A stretch of DNA of 64,000 bases from Sphingomonas sp. ID1715 (lineage in GTDB: Bacteria; Pseudomonadota; Alphaproteobacteria; Sphingomonadales; Sphingomonadaceae). Each line of letters opens with the position of its first letter. Positions within the stretch are counted from its first letter, which is position 1. A program made the position numbers and the translations under genes. Shown one piece after another: positions 27,317 through 36,130 of the stretch. The notes beneath the pieces were generated by a model. That model saw nothing but the letters and a program-made list of their open reading frames with translations. It had not been told where the DNA came from and did no database searches. The stretch spans positions 1-64,000 of the forward strand of contig NZ_JABEPR010000007.1 in the NCBI RefSeq assembly GCF_013044515.1, written 5' to 3'.

Positions 27317-28347
27317 GCTTTCACTCCCGCGCCGCGCGCCGGAGCAGCGTCGGGGTCCAATGGCCAGCGCGCGCGCGCCGGCGTGTCGAGAGGATCGACC
27401 AGGCCTAAGGCGAAGCGCTCGGCGCCCGCCCAGGCGATCATCGCCGCATTGTCGGTGCACAGCCACAGCGGCGGGGCGACGAAGGGCAGTCCATGCTCCG
27501 CCGCCAGCGCCTGCAGCGCGGTGCGGATCGCGCCATTGGCCGCGACTCCGCCCGCCACCACCAATGCCGTTGCCCCGTGAGCTTTCCGCATGGCGCGCCG
27601 CGTGCGGTCAACCAGGCAGTCGACCACCGCCTGCTGAAACGAGGCGGAGATATCGGCGGCCGACCAGCGTCCGGCATCGCGAGCACGGGCAACCGCGCTT
27701 TTCAGCCCTGCGAAGGAGAAATGCGGATCGGGCGTGCCGACCAGCGGACGCGGCAGCGGCACGGCCCTCGGATCGCCATCGCGCGCCGTGCGCTCGACTG
27801 CGGGACCACCCGGAAAGCCGAGGCCAAGCAGCTTCGCCGTCTTGTCGAATGCTTCACCGGCCGCGTCGTCGATGGTGGTCGCGAGCCGGCGGTAGCGGCC
27901 GACACCCTCGACAAGCAGCAGCTGGCAATGGCCGCCTGAGACGAGCAGCAGCAGATAGGGGAAGTCGAGGTCCGGCGTTGCGAGGCGTGGGCTAAGCGCA
28001 TGCCCCTCGAGGTGATTGACCGCGATCAGCGGCTTGTCCGCCGCGAGCGCCAGCGCCTTGGCGGTGACCAGTCCGACCATGACGCCGCCGATCAAACCGG
28101 GCCCGGCGGTGGCAGCGATCGCGTCGACCTGATCGAGGCCAATGCCTGCATCGGCAAGCGCCGCCTCGACCAGCGGGGTCACTGCCTCGACATGGGCGCG
28201 GGCGGCGATTTCCGGGACGACACCGCCATAGGGCGTATGCTCGGCCTCCTGGCCAGCCAGCCGGTGGGCGACGATCTCGCGCCCGGTCGTCACCAGCGCC
28301 GCCGCCGTTTCGTCGCAACTGGATTCGATACCGAGGATCAGCGCCAT
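27313..28347 (-). CDS. tsaD: tRNA N6-threonylcarbamoyladenosine synthase subunit TsaD
   Basis: 344 residues of the Kae1/Qri7 ASKHA fold: [15 protein letters not shown] at the N-terminus, the metal-binding HLEGH at about 112-116, [12 protein letters not shown], and [15 protein letters not shown] near the end. It transfers threonylcarbamoyl to A37 of ANN-decoding tRNAs. Followed by gpsA with a 4-nt overlap and divergent from hemC. Confidence 0.96.
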   Translation of the reverse strand: MALILGIESSCDETAAALVTTGREIVAHRLAGQEAEHTPYGGVVPEIAARAHVEAVTPLVEAALADAGIGLDQVDAIAATAGPGLIGGVMVGLVTAKALALAADKPLIAVNHLEGHALSPRLATPDLDFPYLLLLVSGGHCQLLLVEGVGRYRRLATTIDDAAGEAFDKTAKLLGLGFPGGPAVERTARDGDPRAVPLPRPLVGTPDPHFSFAGLKSAVARARDAGRWSAADISASFQQAVVDCLVDRTRRAMRKAHGATALVVAGGVAANGAIRTALQALAAEHGLPFVAPPLWLCTDNAAMIAWAGAERFALGLVDPLDTPARARWPLDPDAAPARGAGVKA

Positions 28348-28392
28348 GGCCGCCCCCTACAATCTCGCGCGGCGCCTGTCTAAAGGAGGCCG

Positions 28393-29301
28393 ATGGAGAG
28401 AAGACTTCGCCTCGGCACCCGTGGCTCGCCGCTTGCGCTTACCCAGGCGAACTTGGTGAAGCAGGCGCTGCTGACCGCGCATGGCTGGGGCGACGAGACG
28501 ATCGAGATCGTCACCGTGAAGACCAGCGGTGACCGCATTCAGGATCGTCCGCTCGCCGACGTCGGCGGCAAGGCGCTCTGGACCAAGGAGCTGGACCTCG
28601 CCCTTGATGAACGCCGGATCGACTTCGCCGTCCATTCGATGAAGGACGTCGAGACGATCCGCCCCGACGAGATCGTCATTGCGGCGATGCTGCCCCGCGC
28701 GGATGTGCGTGACCGGTTGATCGGGGCGGAGTCGATCGCGGCGATCCGTCAGGGCGGACGGGTGGGCACGAGTTCCCCGCGCAGGAGCGCGCAGATCCTG
28801 CGGCTGCGCCCGGATTGTGAGGTTGTGCTGTTCCGCGGCAATGTCGACACCCGCTTGGCCAAGCTGGCCGCGGGGGAGGCGGACGCGACCTTGCTGGCGG
28901 CGGCGGGTCTGGAGCGATTGGGCAAGGCGGTCGGCGCGCCGGTGCCCGTCGACGAGATGCTCCCGGCGCCGGCGCAAGGGGCCGTGGGCATCGAGGCGCG
29001 GCGTGACGATGCCGAGACGCGCGACTGGCTGGCGGCGATCGACGATCTCGCGACCAGCCGCTGCGTGCGGGCGGAGCGCGCGTTGCTCGCGCGCCTCGGC
29101 GCGGACTGCCGGTCGCCGGTCGCCGCCTTGGCGCAACAAAGCGACGGAGGCATGGTGCTGCGCGCCCAGATCCTCCTTCCGGACGGCAGCGAGGCCGAGC
29201 AGGGCGCGTTGACGATCGGCGACCCGTCCGAAGCAAGCGATCTGGCGGCGGAACTGCTCGCCCGTGCCTCGGACCAGCTGCGCGCCCATTTTCAGGGATG
29301 A
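28393..29301 (+). CDS. hemC: Porphobilinogen deaminase (hydroxymethylbilane synthase)
   Basis: 302 residues with RLGTRGSPLALTQANLV at the start, FAVHSMKDVET, and GADCRSPVAA holding Cys239, the dipyrromethane cofactor attachment site. It polymerises four porphobilinogens in heme synthesis. A near-ideal AAAGGAGGCCG precedes the ATG. The hemD ATG overlaps its stop (ATGA). Confidence 0.97.
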   Translation: MERRLRLGTRGSPLALTQANLVKQALLTAHGWGDETIEIVTVKTSGDRIQDRPLADVGGKALWTKELDLALDERRIDFAVHSMKDVETIRPDEIVIAAMLPRADVRDRLIGAESIAAIRQGGRVGTSSPRRSAQILRLRPDCEVVLFRGNVDTRLAKLAAGEADATLLAAAGLERLGKAVGAPVPVDEMLPAPAQGAVGIEARRDDAETRDWLAAIDDLATSRCVRAERALLARLGADCRSPVAALAQQSDGGMVLRAQILLPDGSEAEQGALTIGDPSEASDLAAELLARASDQLRAHFQG

Positions 29302-29951
29302 CCCGGCCGCTGCTCGTCCTGCGGCCCGAGCCCGGAGCGAGCGCCACCGCCGCACGGATCGAGGTGCTCGGCCTCGAGGCCATCGTCTCCCCGCTGTTCC
29401 GCATCGTGCCGCTCCATTGGGAAGCCCCTGATCGGCCATGGGAGGCGCTGCTGATCACCAGCGCGAACGCGGCCCGCATGATCGACGAGCGGATCGACCG
29501 TGCCGTGCCGGTCTATGCGGTCGGCGCAACGACCGCGGCTGCGGCGGAGCAGGCGGGATTCCGCAATGTGATCGTCGGCCGCGGCGACGTCGCGCAGCTG
29601 GTCGACCGCGCCGCGGGCGACGGGGTGCGCGCGCTGCTCCACCTGGCGGGGGCCGACCGCACCGGCTTCGATCCGCAGGGGCTGAAGGTCGAGGTACGCG
29701 CCGTCTATGCCGCCGAACCGGTGGCGCCCGGACCGGCGTTTCGCGAAGCGCTGGAGCGGGATGCAGTGGCGCTGCTCCACTCCGCCCGCGCCGCGCGGCG
29801 GTTTCGCGAGTTGGCCGGTCCACAGGGTGCGATCGCCGCGATCAGCCCTGCCGTGCGCGCTGCGGCGGGCACCGGCTGGGCGCACGCGGTCGCAGCGGAG
29901 CGGCCGACCGATGACGCGCTGCTGGCGGTGGCGGCGCGGCTGTGCCAATGA
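29298..29951 (+). CDS. hemD: Uroporphyrinogen-III synthase
   Basis: 217 residues; a divergent family recognised from LVLRPEPGASATAARIEVLG, ALLITSANAARM and VYAVGATTAAAAEQAGF plus its place immediately after hemC with a 4-nt ATGA overlap. It closes the linear tetrapyrrole to uroporphyrinogen III. Confidence 0.9.
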   Translation: MTRPLLVLRPEPGASATAARIEVLGLEAIVSPLFRIVPLHWEAPDRPWEALLITSANAARMIDERIDRAVPVYAVGATTAAAAEQAGFRNVIVGRGDVAQLVDRAAGDGVRALLHLAGADRTGFDPQGLKVEVRAVYAAEPVAPGPAFREALERDAVALLHSARAARRFRELAGPQGAIAAISPAVRAAAGTGWAHAVAAERPTDDALLAVAARLCQ

Positions 29952-29961
29952 AGCAGGGAAG

Positions 29962-30840
29962 ATGAGCACCAGCTACGACACGCTCCAGCCGAGATCGGCG
30001 CGCAGCCGCGCTCCGCTGGTGATCGGCGCGATCGCCTTCATCGCCGGGCTGCTGCTCGCCGGCTGGGTGCTGTCGCGCTGGGACACCGCGCGCAACTGGC
30101 TGTTCGGCGCGCCGTCGCAGCAGGCGGTCTCGGCCGCGCCGCAGCCGCAACTGCCGGTCGCCCAGCCGGAGCCGATCGTGCCCAACGAATCGATGGTCGC
30201 GGTCGACCCGAGCACCGCCGCGGCGCTCGGCCAAAGGGTCGGCGAGATCGAGGCCCGGATCGACCGGGTCGCCGAGCGCGCCAATGCCGCCGGCGACAAT
30301 GCCGCCCGCGCCGAAGGCCTGCTGATCGCCTTCGCCGCCCGCCGCGCCATCGATCGCGGGCTGGGGCTCGGCTATATCGAGGGGCAGTTGCGCGAGCGCT
30401 TCGGTGCCACCCAGCCGCAGGCGGTGGCGACGATCATCGCCGCCTCGCGCGAGCCGATCACGCTCGACGAGCTTCAACTCGGCCTCGACGATCTCGCGCC
30501 CGGTCTCGCCAGCGGCACCGCGGACGAGGGCTGGTGGCCGTCGCTGCGCAGCGAGCTCGGCAGCCTGGTGGTGGTGCGCAAGGTCGGCCAGCCCTCGCCG
30601 GTCCCGACCGAACGCCTGCGCCACGCCCGCCGCCTGCTCGCCGGTGGTCAGGTCGAAAAGGCGCTGGTCGAGGTCGCGCGCTTGCCCGGCCGGTCCAAGG
30701 CGCAGAACTGGATGGCGGCGGCGCGGCGCTACATCGTCACCCGCCGCGCGCTCGACGTGATCGAAACCGCGGCGATCCTGACCCCCAAGGCGCCGGTCGC
30801 GCCGACGCCCTTGCTGCCGGACCCGCCGCCCGCCATGTGA
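29962..30840 (+). CDS. Mitofilin/HemX-like inner-membrane protein
   Basis: 292 residues: short cytoplasmic N-terminus, one TM helix (LVIGAIAFIAGLLLAGWVL, about 19-37), Pro/Gln-rich linker, a coiled coil (IEARIDRVAERANAAG), and a helical C-terminal domain. This layout and its place right after hemCD match the alphaproteobacterial mitofilin-related (COG4223) or HemX-like proteins. Its role in envelope organisation or heme synthesis is not established. Confidence 0.78.
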   Translation: MSTSYDTLQPRSARSRAPLVIGAIAFIAGLLLAGWVLSRWDTARNWLFGAPSQQAVSAAPQPQLPVAQPEPIVPNESMVAVDPSTAAALGQRVGEIEARIDRVAERANAAGDNAARAEGLLIAFAARRAIDRGLGLGYIEGQLRERFGATQPQAVATIIAASREPITLDELQLGLDDLAPGLASGTADEGWWPSLRSELGSLVVVRKVGQPSPVPTERLRHARRLLAGGQVEKALVEVARLPGRSKAQNWMAAARRYIVTRRALDVIETAAILTPKAPVAPTPLLPDPPPAM

Positions 30841-30849
30841 GCCGGGCCG

Positions 30850-31482
30850 ATGGCCTATTCCGTCAAAGAAATCTTCTACACGCTGCAGGGCGAGGGGCGG
30901 CAGGCCGGGCGCGCCGCCGTCTTCTGCCGCTTTGCCGGCTGTAATCTCTGGTCGGGCCGCGAGCAGGACCGGGCGGAGGCCGTCTGCACCTTTTGCGATA
31001 CCGATTTCGTCGGCATTGGCGGCACCGGCGGCGGCAAGTTCGCCGATGCCGAGGCGCTTGCGAGTGCGGTGGCGGCGACATGGAGTGGCGGGGAGGGCCG
31101 CAGGCTGGTCGTGCTGACCGGTGGCGAGCCGCTGCTGCAGGTCGACACTGCGCTGATCGATGCGCTGCACGCCCGCGGCTTCGAGATCGCGGTCGAGACC
31201 AACGGCACGATCGCGCCGCCGCCGGGCCTCGACTGGCTCTGCGTCAGCCCGAAGGCGGACGCGCCGCTCGCCGTCACCTCGGGCGACGAACTGAAATTGG
31301 TCTATCCCCAGCCCGCGGCGACGCCGGAACGGTTCGAGGCGCTCGCCTTCGATCACTTCCTGCTCCAGCCGATGGACGGCCCTGCCCTGGCGGAGAATAC
31401 CGAAGCCGCCATCGCCTATTGCATGGCGCACCCGAAATGGCGGCTGTCGGTGCAGACTCACAAGGTGGTCGGCATCCGCTGA
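30850..31482 (+). CDS. queE: 7-carboxy-7-deazaguanine synthase (radical SAM)
   Basis: 210 residues. YTLQGEGRQAGRAAVFCRF leads into the QueE-specific cluster motif C-x14-C-x2-C (about residues 31-49, ending CTFCDTDF) instead of the classical CX3CX2C. VVLTGGEPLLQ and AVETNGT follow. It converts 6-carboxytetrahydropterin to the preQ0 precursor for queuosine. No queC or queD is adjacent; a queuosine-precursor transporter is encoded at 63051-63698. Confidence 0.93.
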   Translation: MAYSVKEIFYTLQGEGRQAGRAAVFCRFAGCNLWSGREQDRAEAVCTFCDTDFVGIGGTGGGKFADAEALASAVAATWSGGEGRRLVVLTGGEPLLQVDTALIDALHARGFEIAVETNGTIAPPPGLDWLCVSPKADAPLAVTSGDELKLVYPQPAATPERFEALAFDHFLLQPMDGPALAENTEAAIAYCMAHPKWRLSVQTHKVVGIR

Positions 31483-31755
31483 GCTTAGCTTGGGGTGCGC
31501 CAGAAACCCCGGGCTAAGGTCATGAAGGCTGGCGGATTCTTTCCGCACATTCCGCACGTTCCGCACATATTGCACGTGCAACATGTACATTTTCTGTCGA
31601 TCTCAACGGTTCAAAGAGCTGCCACATACCGTGGCTCGCGCCCACGCTATCAAGTGGGGTACCGAATAGGACAGGATTTTCGGAAGGCGCGTCACAAAAT
31701 CAGCAAACGTCCGTGACGGGTGGTATGCGGACCTTCAAGGAGCTAGCTTGATGCC
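31483..31755. other. Intergenic region with hairpin and tandem repeat, lower GC
   Basis: 273 bp without a convincing gene. A long imperfect hairpin (CTTAGC..GGGGT / ACCCC..GCTAAG, 31484-31518) sits just after the queE stop but lacks a U-tract. A 9-bp tandem repeat follows. The rest is visibly less GC-rich than the flanks, and short frames here have no ribosome site. The start of an accessory patch extending to about 32781. Confidence 0.6.
31541..31576. repeat. 9-bp tandem repeat (TTCCGCACA)
   Basis: Three consecutive copies, TTCCGCACA-TTCCGCACG-TTCCGCACA, plus one degenerate copy TATTGCACG. It runs directly into an imperfect palindrome around TGCACGTGCA. Iterons of this kind can bind a regulator or replication protein, or can be slippage products; neither can be decided here. 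Confidence 0.8.
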
Positions 31756-32040
31756 ATGCACGCAGGCAGCAACCCTCCCCAAGCATCGCGGATGTGGCGT
31801 TTCGTGCTGCAGGTGTATCTCTGGCTAAGCGTGGCTCTCAGCATGGCGGATGCCCTGGTCTTGGGTCTGCTCACGACAGGTGAAGATGCCCATTTGATCG
31901 GAGCTGCGCTGCTTTGCTTTGCTGGATTGGCGGCGGCGTTCGCGTTGTCGGTTCCTCGATTAACCGCGCCTAAGCCGTGGCATTGGCTGCTTGGAGCAGT
32001 CCTAGTTGCACCCGCCATTCTGACTGTCGTCACCCGCTAA
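31756..32040 (+). CDS. Small three-TM membrane protein, unknown
   Basis: 94 residues with three hydrophobic helices (FVLQVYLWLSVALSMADAL; LIGAALLCFAGLAAAFAL; WLLGAVLVAPAILTVV). AAGGAG lies 13 nt before the ATG, somewhat far. It overlaps an antisense frame, but only this strand gives a coherent membrane protein. Codon usage is less GC-biased than that of the neighbours, suggesting acquired DNA. Family not recognised. Confidence 0.5.
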   Translation: MHAGSNPPQASRMWRFVLQVYLWLSVALSMADALVLGLLTTGEDAHLIGAALLCFAGLAAAFALSVPRLTAPKPWHWLLGAVLVAPAILTVVTR

Positions 32041-32069
32041 GCTTTCAGAAGTGGCTTCCGGCCGTTCGA

Positions 32070-32276
32070 TCAGGCTCGTTGCGCTGCATAGGCAAGCAAG
32101 CCAATGGCCAAGAGAGCTAAGCCAAACAGGTCCAAGAACCGAACGTTCCTCGCCGTCACCCGACGCGCTTGTTCCGGCACTTCAGCTTCTCTTGCTTGCG
32201 CCTGACCGAACCACCAGCGGAGGGTCGCCGCAAAGAAGATCAAGACGATGATCGCCGCGCCTAAAGCAAACTCCAT
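32070..32276 (-). CDS. Small two-TM membrane protein, unknown
   Basis: 68 residues: TM1 (ALGAAIIVLIFFAATLRWW), a charged loop (QAREAEVPEQARRVTARN), then TM2 (FLDLFGLALLAIGLLAYAA). It converges on the preceding small membrane gene within the low-GC patch. The ribosome site is weak. Function unknown. Confidence 0.5.
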   Translation of the reverse strand: MEFALGAAIIVLIFFAATLRWWFGQAQAREAEVPEQARRVTARNVRFLDLFGLALLAIGLLAYAAQRA

Positions 32277-32344
32277 ACGGCACTTAGATCAGCATGTCGG
32301 CATGTCTGCAATGGGTGGATTGCGGACGTTCCAAGTCTTTCGAT

Positions 32345-32701
32345 TTAGGAACAGGCCCCCATCACGGTCCGATTGCCCTCAACAAAGACAGGGCACTCCA
32401 TACCCCGGCTTGTCTCTCGCTGACATCTACCGGTTGCTCGAAGTCCGCCTTTGATCGGGGGTATCTTATTTAGGATATGGTCTGCGACACAGGCACCTTG
32501 GCAATCCCGCTTTCCGGAGCAGGGCTTGCCGGCATCTTTGAAGCGAAAGACGCATATGCGCTTCACGGGTAGCCCGCGAGCTGGCTGGATGCTCCCGCCC
32601 CTAACCTTACAGGCAGCTACTTGAGCGGGAGACAGGTCAAGGCTTTGGCCGTGAGCAGGGGCACCGCACAGAACCACTAGCCCGATCAGCAGCCATCTCA
32701 C
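32345..32701 (-). CDS. Secreted cysteine-rich small protein, unknown
   Basis: 118 residues from GTG 32701, with GAGAGGG about 9 nt upstream; a TTG six codons earlier is less likely. The signal peptide VRWLLIGLVVLCGAPAHG is followed by a mature part with eight cysteines (AACKVRGG, RICVFRFKD, KPCSGKRDCQGACVAD, GRCQRE, MECPVF, GACS), suggesting a disulphide-bonded periplasmic or secreted domain. No known family. It belongs to the low-GC patch. Confidence 0.6.
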   Translation of the reverse strand: MRWLLIGLVVLCGAPAHGQSLDLSPAQVAACKVRGGSIQPARGLPVKRICVFRFKDAGKPCSGKRDCQGACVADHILNKIPPIKGGLRATGRCQRETSRGMECPVFVEGNRTVMGACS

Positions 32702-32781
32702 AGAGTCGAGCCCTCTCAAGTAGAACGGCGCTGCAAACTGGCACGAAAGACGAACGTCCGCAAAGGGTCGGAACCGGACAT

Positions 32782-33567
32782 TTAATCCCCGAACTTCGCC
32801 GCCCGCTTCTCAATGTTCGCTCGCACCGCCTCGACCTGGTTGGGCGTGCGGATGACGGCGGCTTGTTCGACGCTTTCGGCCATCAGCAGGGCTTCGGCGT
32901 CGGGGGCGTAGGCGTTGTAGAGGCGTTTGGCGCCGCGGATCGCTTGCGGGTTCTTGGACGCGATCTCGCGGGCCAGAGTGAGGGCTTCGGCGCGCGGGTC
33001 TTCGGCGAGGCGGGTGGCGAAGCCGAGGCGGAGGGCTTCTTCGCCCGAGAATTCGCGGTTGGTGTAGGTGAGTTCGCGCAGGACATCGTCGCGGACAAGG
33101 GTCCGCCACAGGGCCACGCCACCCATGTCGGGCACCAGGCCCCATTTCATTTCCATGATGGAAAGGCGCGCGGCCGGGTGCATGATGCGCATGTCGGCGC
33201 CGGACATGATCTGGAAGCCGCCGCCGAAGGCGATGCCGTGCACCGCGGCGATCACCGGCACGGGCAGTTCGCGCCAGCCCCAGGCGACGTGCTGGAAGAT
33301 GTTGGCGATGCCGTGGGTGCGGTCGGTCAGCGTCTTGCCGGCGCTCGCCCCGCCCGAGGCCATGCTGGCCATGTCGAGTCCGGCGGAAAAGGCGCGGCCT
33401 TCGCCCGACAGCACGACCGCGCGGAGGCCCTTCATCGCGCGCAGTTCGGCAAGCGCGGCTTCGATGCCTTCGAACATCGCCGGGTCGAGGGCGTTCAGTT
33501 TGTCGGCGCGGTTCAGGCGGACGTCGGCGACGCCGTCATTGAACTGGATCGTAACGCGTTCTTCCAT
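32782..33567 (-). CDS. Enoyl-CoA hydratase/isomerase (crotonase) family protein
   Basis: 261 residues with crotonase features: VRLNRADKLNALDPAMF, the oxyanion-hole segment GEGRAFSAGLDM, and VIAAVHGIAFGGGFQIMSGAD. The start MEERVTIQFNDG is chosen because residues upstream come from a palindromic repeat. Two acidic catalytic positions are not obvious, so hydratase versus isomerase or hydrolase is open. It lies downstream of the acyl-CoA synthetase on the same strand. Confidence 0.85.
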   Translation of the reverse strand: MEERVTIQFNDGVADVRLNRADKLNALDPAMFEGIEAALAELRAMKGLRAVVLSGEGRAFSAGLDMASMASGGASAGKTLTDRTHGIANIFQHVAWGWRELPVPVIAAVHGIAFGGGFQIMSGADMRIMHPAARLSIMEMKWGLVPDMGGVALWRTLVRDDVLRELTYTNREFSGEEALRLGFATRLAEDPRAEALTLAREIASKNPQAIRGAKRLYNAYAPDAEALLMAESVEQAAVIRTPNQVEAVRANIEKRAAKFGD

Positions 33568-33576
33568 CCACCCACT

Positions 33577-33661
33577 CCGGTTTGGGCTGAGCCTGTCGAA
33601 GCCCTCCCTTCCCGCTTTGGTGTACAGCAAGGAAGGCCTTCGACAAGCTCAGGCCGAACCG
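33577..33661. repeat. Palindromic element family C, copy C1
   Basis: An imperfect hairpin: GGGCTGAGCCTGTCGAAG on the left and CTTCGACAAGCTCAGGCC on the right, with CCGGTTT/AACCG outer ends and an inner GGAAGG/CCTTCC-type arm. It separates the acyl-CoA synthetase from the crotonase gene. A second copy is at 57546-57632. The CTTCGACAAGCTCAG core recurs between genes in many proteobacteria. Confidence 0.8.
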
Positions 33662-33671
33662 TGCCAAGGGG

Positions 33672-35201
33672 TCAAACGATCGTGCTTTCCTTGCCCCAGT
33701 ATCGGTCGCGGATCAGGCGCTTGTAGAGCTTGCCGGTCGGGTGGCGCGGCAGTTCATCGACGAAGTCGATGCGGCGCGGCGTCTTCACGCCGGACAGGCT
33801 CTGGCGGCAATAGGCGGTGAGTTCGTCGGCGAGCGCGGCGCTCGCTTCGGTGCCGGCCATCGGCTGGATCACCGCCACCACCTGCTCGCCCATTTCGTCA
33901 TGCGGCGCGCCGACCACCGCGACATCGGCGACGGCCGGATGGGTGACGAGATGATTCTCGATTTCCTGCGGGTAGATGTTCACGCCGCCCGAGATGATCA
34001 TGAAGCTCTTGCGGTCGGTCAGGTAGAGATAGCCCTCCTCGTCCAGCCAGCCGACATCGCCGAGCGTCGACCAGCCATGGCGGTTGCGCGTCTCCGCCGT
34101 CTTTTCCGGATCGTTGTGATATTCGAAGTTGGTCTGGCCTTCGAAATAGACGAGGCCGGTTTCGCGCGGCGGCAGGTCATTGCCGTCCTCATCGCAGATA
34201 TGGACGATGCCGTGCACCGCACGGCCGACCGAGCCCGGGTGCGACAGCCAGTCCTGCGGGCCGATCGCGGTCATGCCATTGCCTTCGGAGCCGGCATAAT
34301 ATTCGTGGATGATCGGCCCCCACCAATCCATCATCGCCTGCTTGACCGGCACGGGGCAGGGCGCGGCCGCGTGGAAGGCGACCTTCAGCGACGAGATGTC
34401 GTAGCGGCTGCGCACCGCGTCAGGCAGCTTCAGCATGCGGACGAAATGGGTGGGCACGAATTGGGCGTGGGTCACCCGGTAGCGCTCGATCGCCGCAAGC
34501 GCCGCTTCGGGGTCGAAATGCTGCATGACGATGGCGGTGCCGCCAAAGCGCTGCACCGTCATCGTCCAGCGCAGCGGAGCGGCGTGGTAGAGCGGCGCGG
34601 GGCTCAAATACACGCTGTCGGGCCCGACCAGGTACAGGCCTTGGGCCAGCATCATCAGCGCGTTGGGCGCGTCGATGTCGGAAGGGTCGGGCAGCGCCAC
34701 CCGCACGCCCTTGGGCCGGCCGGTCGTGCCGGACGAATAGAGCATGTCCACGCCCGCGCTTTCGTCGGAAATCGGCGTGTCCGGCATCGCGGCGAGCAGG
34801 GGCTCGACCTCCTCGAAGCCTTCGGCCGTTCCGTCGAGCATCAGCCGGTGCACGTCGGCGTTCAGCGCGGTCGCTATCTTGGCGAGCGAAGCTTGGGTGA
34901 CGAGCAGGCGCGCGCCGCTGTCGGCCAGAATATAGTCCACTTCGGGCGCGGTCAGCTTGCAGGAAATGCAGACGAAGAAGAGGCCCGAGCGTTGCGCGCC
35001 CCAGGCGAATTCGAGATAGCGGCTGTGGTTTTCCAGGAAGAGCGCGATGACGTCGCCACGCTGCAGCCCGCGGGCGCGGAACAGTTGGGCGACGCGGTTG
35101 GAGCGCGCGTCGAGCTCGCGATAGCTGATCGTTTCGCCGGTTTCGGCGATGATGATCGCCGGCTTGTCGGGCTGGGCAGCCCCGTGACGCGCGGGATGCA
35201 T
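33672..35201 (-). CDS. Acyl-CoA synthetase (AMP-forming, ANL superfamily)
   Basis: 509 residues. P-loop YSSGTTGRPKGV at about 154-165, EYYAGSEGNG, the A8 hinge LTDRKSFMIISGGVNIYPQE and the C-terminal catalytic lysine in PTGKLYKRL are all present. It activates a carboxylate with ATP and CoA and would feed the surrounding acyl-CoA genes. AGGAGAGG precedes the ATG. Substrate unknown; first gene of the minus-strand arm of the catabolic island. Confidence 0.9.
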   Translation of the reverse strand: MHPARHGAAQPDKPAIIIAETGETISYRELDARSNRVAQLFRARGLQRGDVIALFLENHSRYLEFAWGAQRSGLFFVCISCKLTAPEVDYILADSGARLLVTQASLAKIATALNADVHRLMLDGTAEGFEEVEPLLAAMPDTPISDESAGVDMLYSSGTTGRPKGVRVALPDPSDIDAPNALMMLAQGLYLVGPDSVYLSPAPLYHAAPLRWTMTVQRFGGTAIVMQHFDPEAALAAIERYRVTHAQFVPTHFVRMLKLPDAVRSRYDISSLKVAFHAAAPCPVPVKQAMMDWWGPIIHEYYAGSEGNGMTAIGPQDWLSHPGSVGRAVHGIVHICDEDGNDLPPRETGLVYFEGQTNFEYHNDPEKTAETRNRHGWSTLGDVGWLDEEGYLYLTDRKSFMIISGGVNIYPQEIENHLVTHPAVADVAVVGAPHDEMGEQVVAVIQPMAGTEASAALADELTAYCRQSLSGVKTPRRIDFVDELPRHPTGKLYKRLIRDRYWGKESTIV

Positions 35202-35252
35202 CCTCTCTCCTTTTGTTTGCGGAAAGGAATACGCGACTCTAAGCCGCCTGCA

Positions 35253-35684
35253 ATGCCCGTGAATTCCGCTTTCGATCCCGAACGCTTCGTGTCGACCCTC
35301 GCGTCCCGCGCCCATGGCGGGCTGATCGGGCTGCGCTATGTCGGACATGGCGAGGACTGGGCGGAACTCGCGATCGATTATGACGAAAGGCTGATCGGCG
35401 ACGAGGCGAGCGGCGTGCTCGCTTCGGGGCCGATCCTCGCGCTGATGGACATGGCGACCAGCATGTCGATCTGGATCAAGCAGCAAAGGTTTCGCGCGCA
35501 GGCGACGCTCGATCTGCGGGTCGATTATCTTCGGCCGGCGACGCCCGGCAAGGCGGTGATCGGGCGCGGCGAATGCTATCGCATCACCCGCAGCGTCGCC
35601 TTCATCCGCGGCCAGGCGCATGACGGCGATCCCGACGATCCGGTCGCGCATGTCGCCGGCACCTATATGTTCACCGATCTATGA
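35253..35684 (+). CDS. PaaI-family hotdog thioesterase (1 of 2)
   Basis: 143 residues with the hotdog-fold pattern: GVLASGPILALMDMATSM on the central helix and LDLRVDYLRPATPGK on the strand lining the dimer interface. It hydrolyses acyl-CoA thioesters. Translation couples to the second thioesterase through an ATGA overlap. Divergent from the acyl-CoA synthetase. Confidence 0.85.
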   Translation: MPVNSAFDPERFVSTLASRAHGGLIGLRYVGHGEDWAELAIDYDERLIGDEASGVLASGPILALMDMATSMSIWIKQQRFRAQATLDLRVDYLRPATPGKAVIGRGECYRITRSVAFIRGQAHDGDPDDPVAHVAGTYMFTDL

Positions 35685-36064
35685 AGCTGCCGCCCTATGC
35701 CGGCCTGCTCGGCCTGACCATCACTGGAGAAGAGGCCGGCGCCCCGATCCTCACCATGCCCTGGCGCACAGGGGTGATGGGCCGTCCCGGCTTCCTCCAC
35801 GGCGGGGCGATCGGCGGGCTGCTGGAGATGGCGGCGATCGCCGCCCTGCACGCCCGCTTCGCGGATGATGAGCGGCCGCGGATCAAGCCAATCACCGTGA
35901 CGGTCGACTATATGCGCGGGGGCCGGGAGGCGGAAACCTTCGCGCTCGGCCGCATCACCCGGCTGGGGACGCGGGTCGCCAATCTCGAGGCGAGCGCCTG
36001 GCAGGAGGATCGGGACAGGCCGATCGCACTCGCGCGGATGAACGTGTTGTTGAGCCGCTCCTAA
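35681..36064 (+). CDS. PaaI-family hotdog thioesterase (2 of 2)
   Basis: 127 residues. The hotdog signature is clearer than in its neighbour: GFLHGGAIGGLLEMAAIAAL and ITVTVDYMRGGREAETF. Tandem, coupled thioesterases of unequal sequence suggest a heteromeric enzyme or two chain specificities. Followed by palindrome B2. Confidence 0.85.
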   Translation: MKLPPYAGLLGLTITGEEAGAPILTMPWRTGVMGRPGFLHGGAIGGLLEMAAIAALHARFADDERPRIKPITVTVDYMRGGREAETFALGRITRLGTRVANLEASAWQEDRDRPIALARMNVLLSRS

Positions 36065-36066
36065 GC

Positions 36067-36121
36067 CGCTCGCTTCGAGCGAGGTCGAGAAGCGTATCTC
36101 GACTTCGCTCGATACGAACGG
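36067..36121. repeat. Palindromic element family B, copy B2
   Basis: Nearly identical to B1 at 19093-19155: CTTCGAGCGAGGTCGAGA and TCTCGACTTCGCTCGATACG around AGCGTA. It separates the convergent thioesterase and SDR stops. Confidence 0.85.
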
Positions 36122-36130
36122 TGAAGGAGG

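Noticed and set aside
31484-31518. Hairpin after queE as a Rho-independent terminator
   Set aside because: There is a good stem but no following T-run (sequence continues GTCATGAAGG), so it is noted only as structure.
31743-32033. Minus-strand 96-codon frame overlapping the three-TM mini-protein
   Set aside because: It has no membrane pattern and no ribosome site, whereas the plus-strand frame gives three coherent hydrophobic helices.
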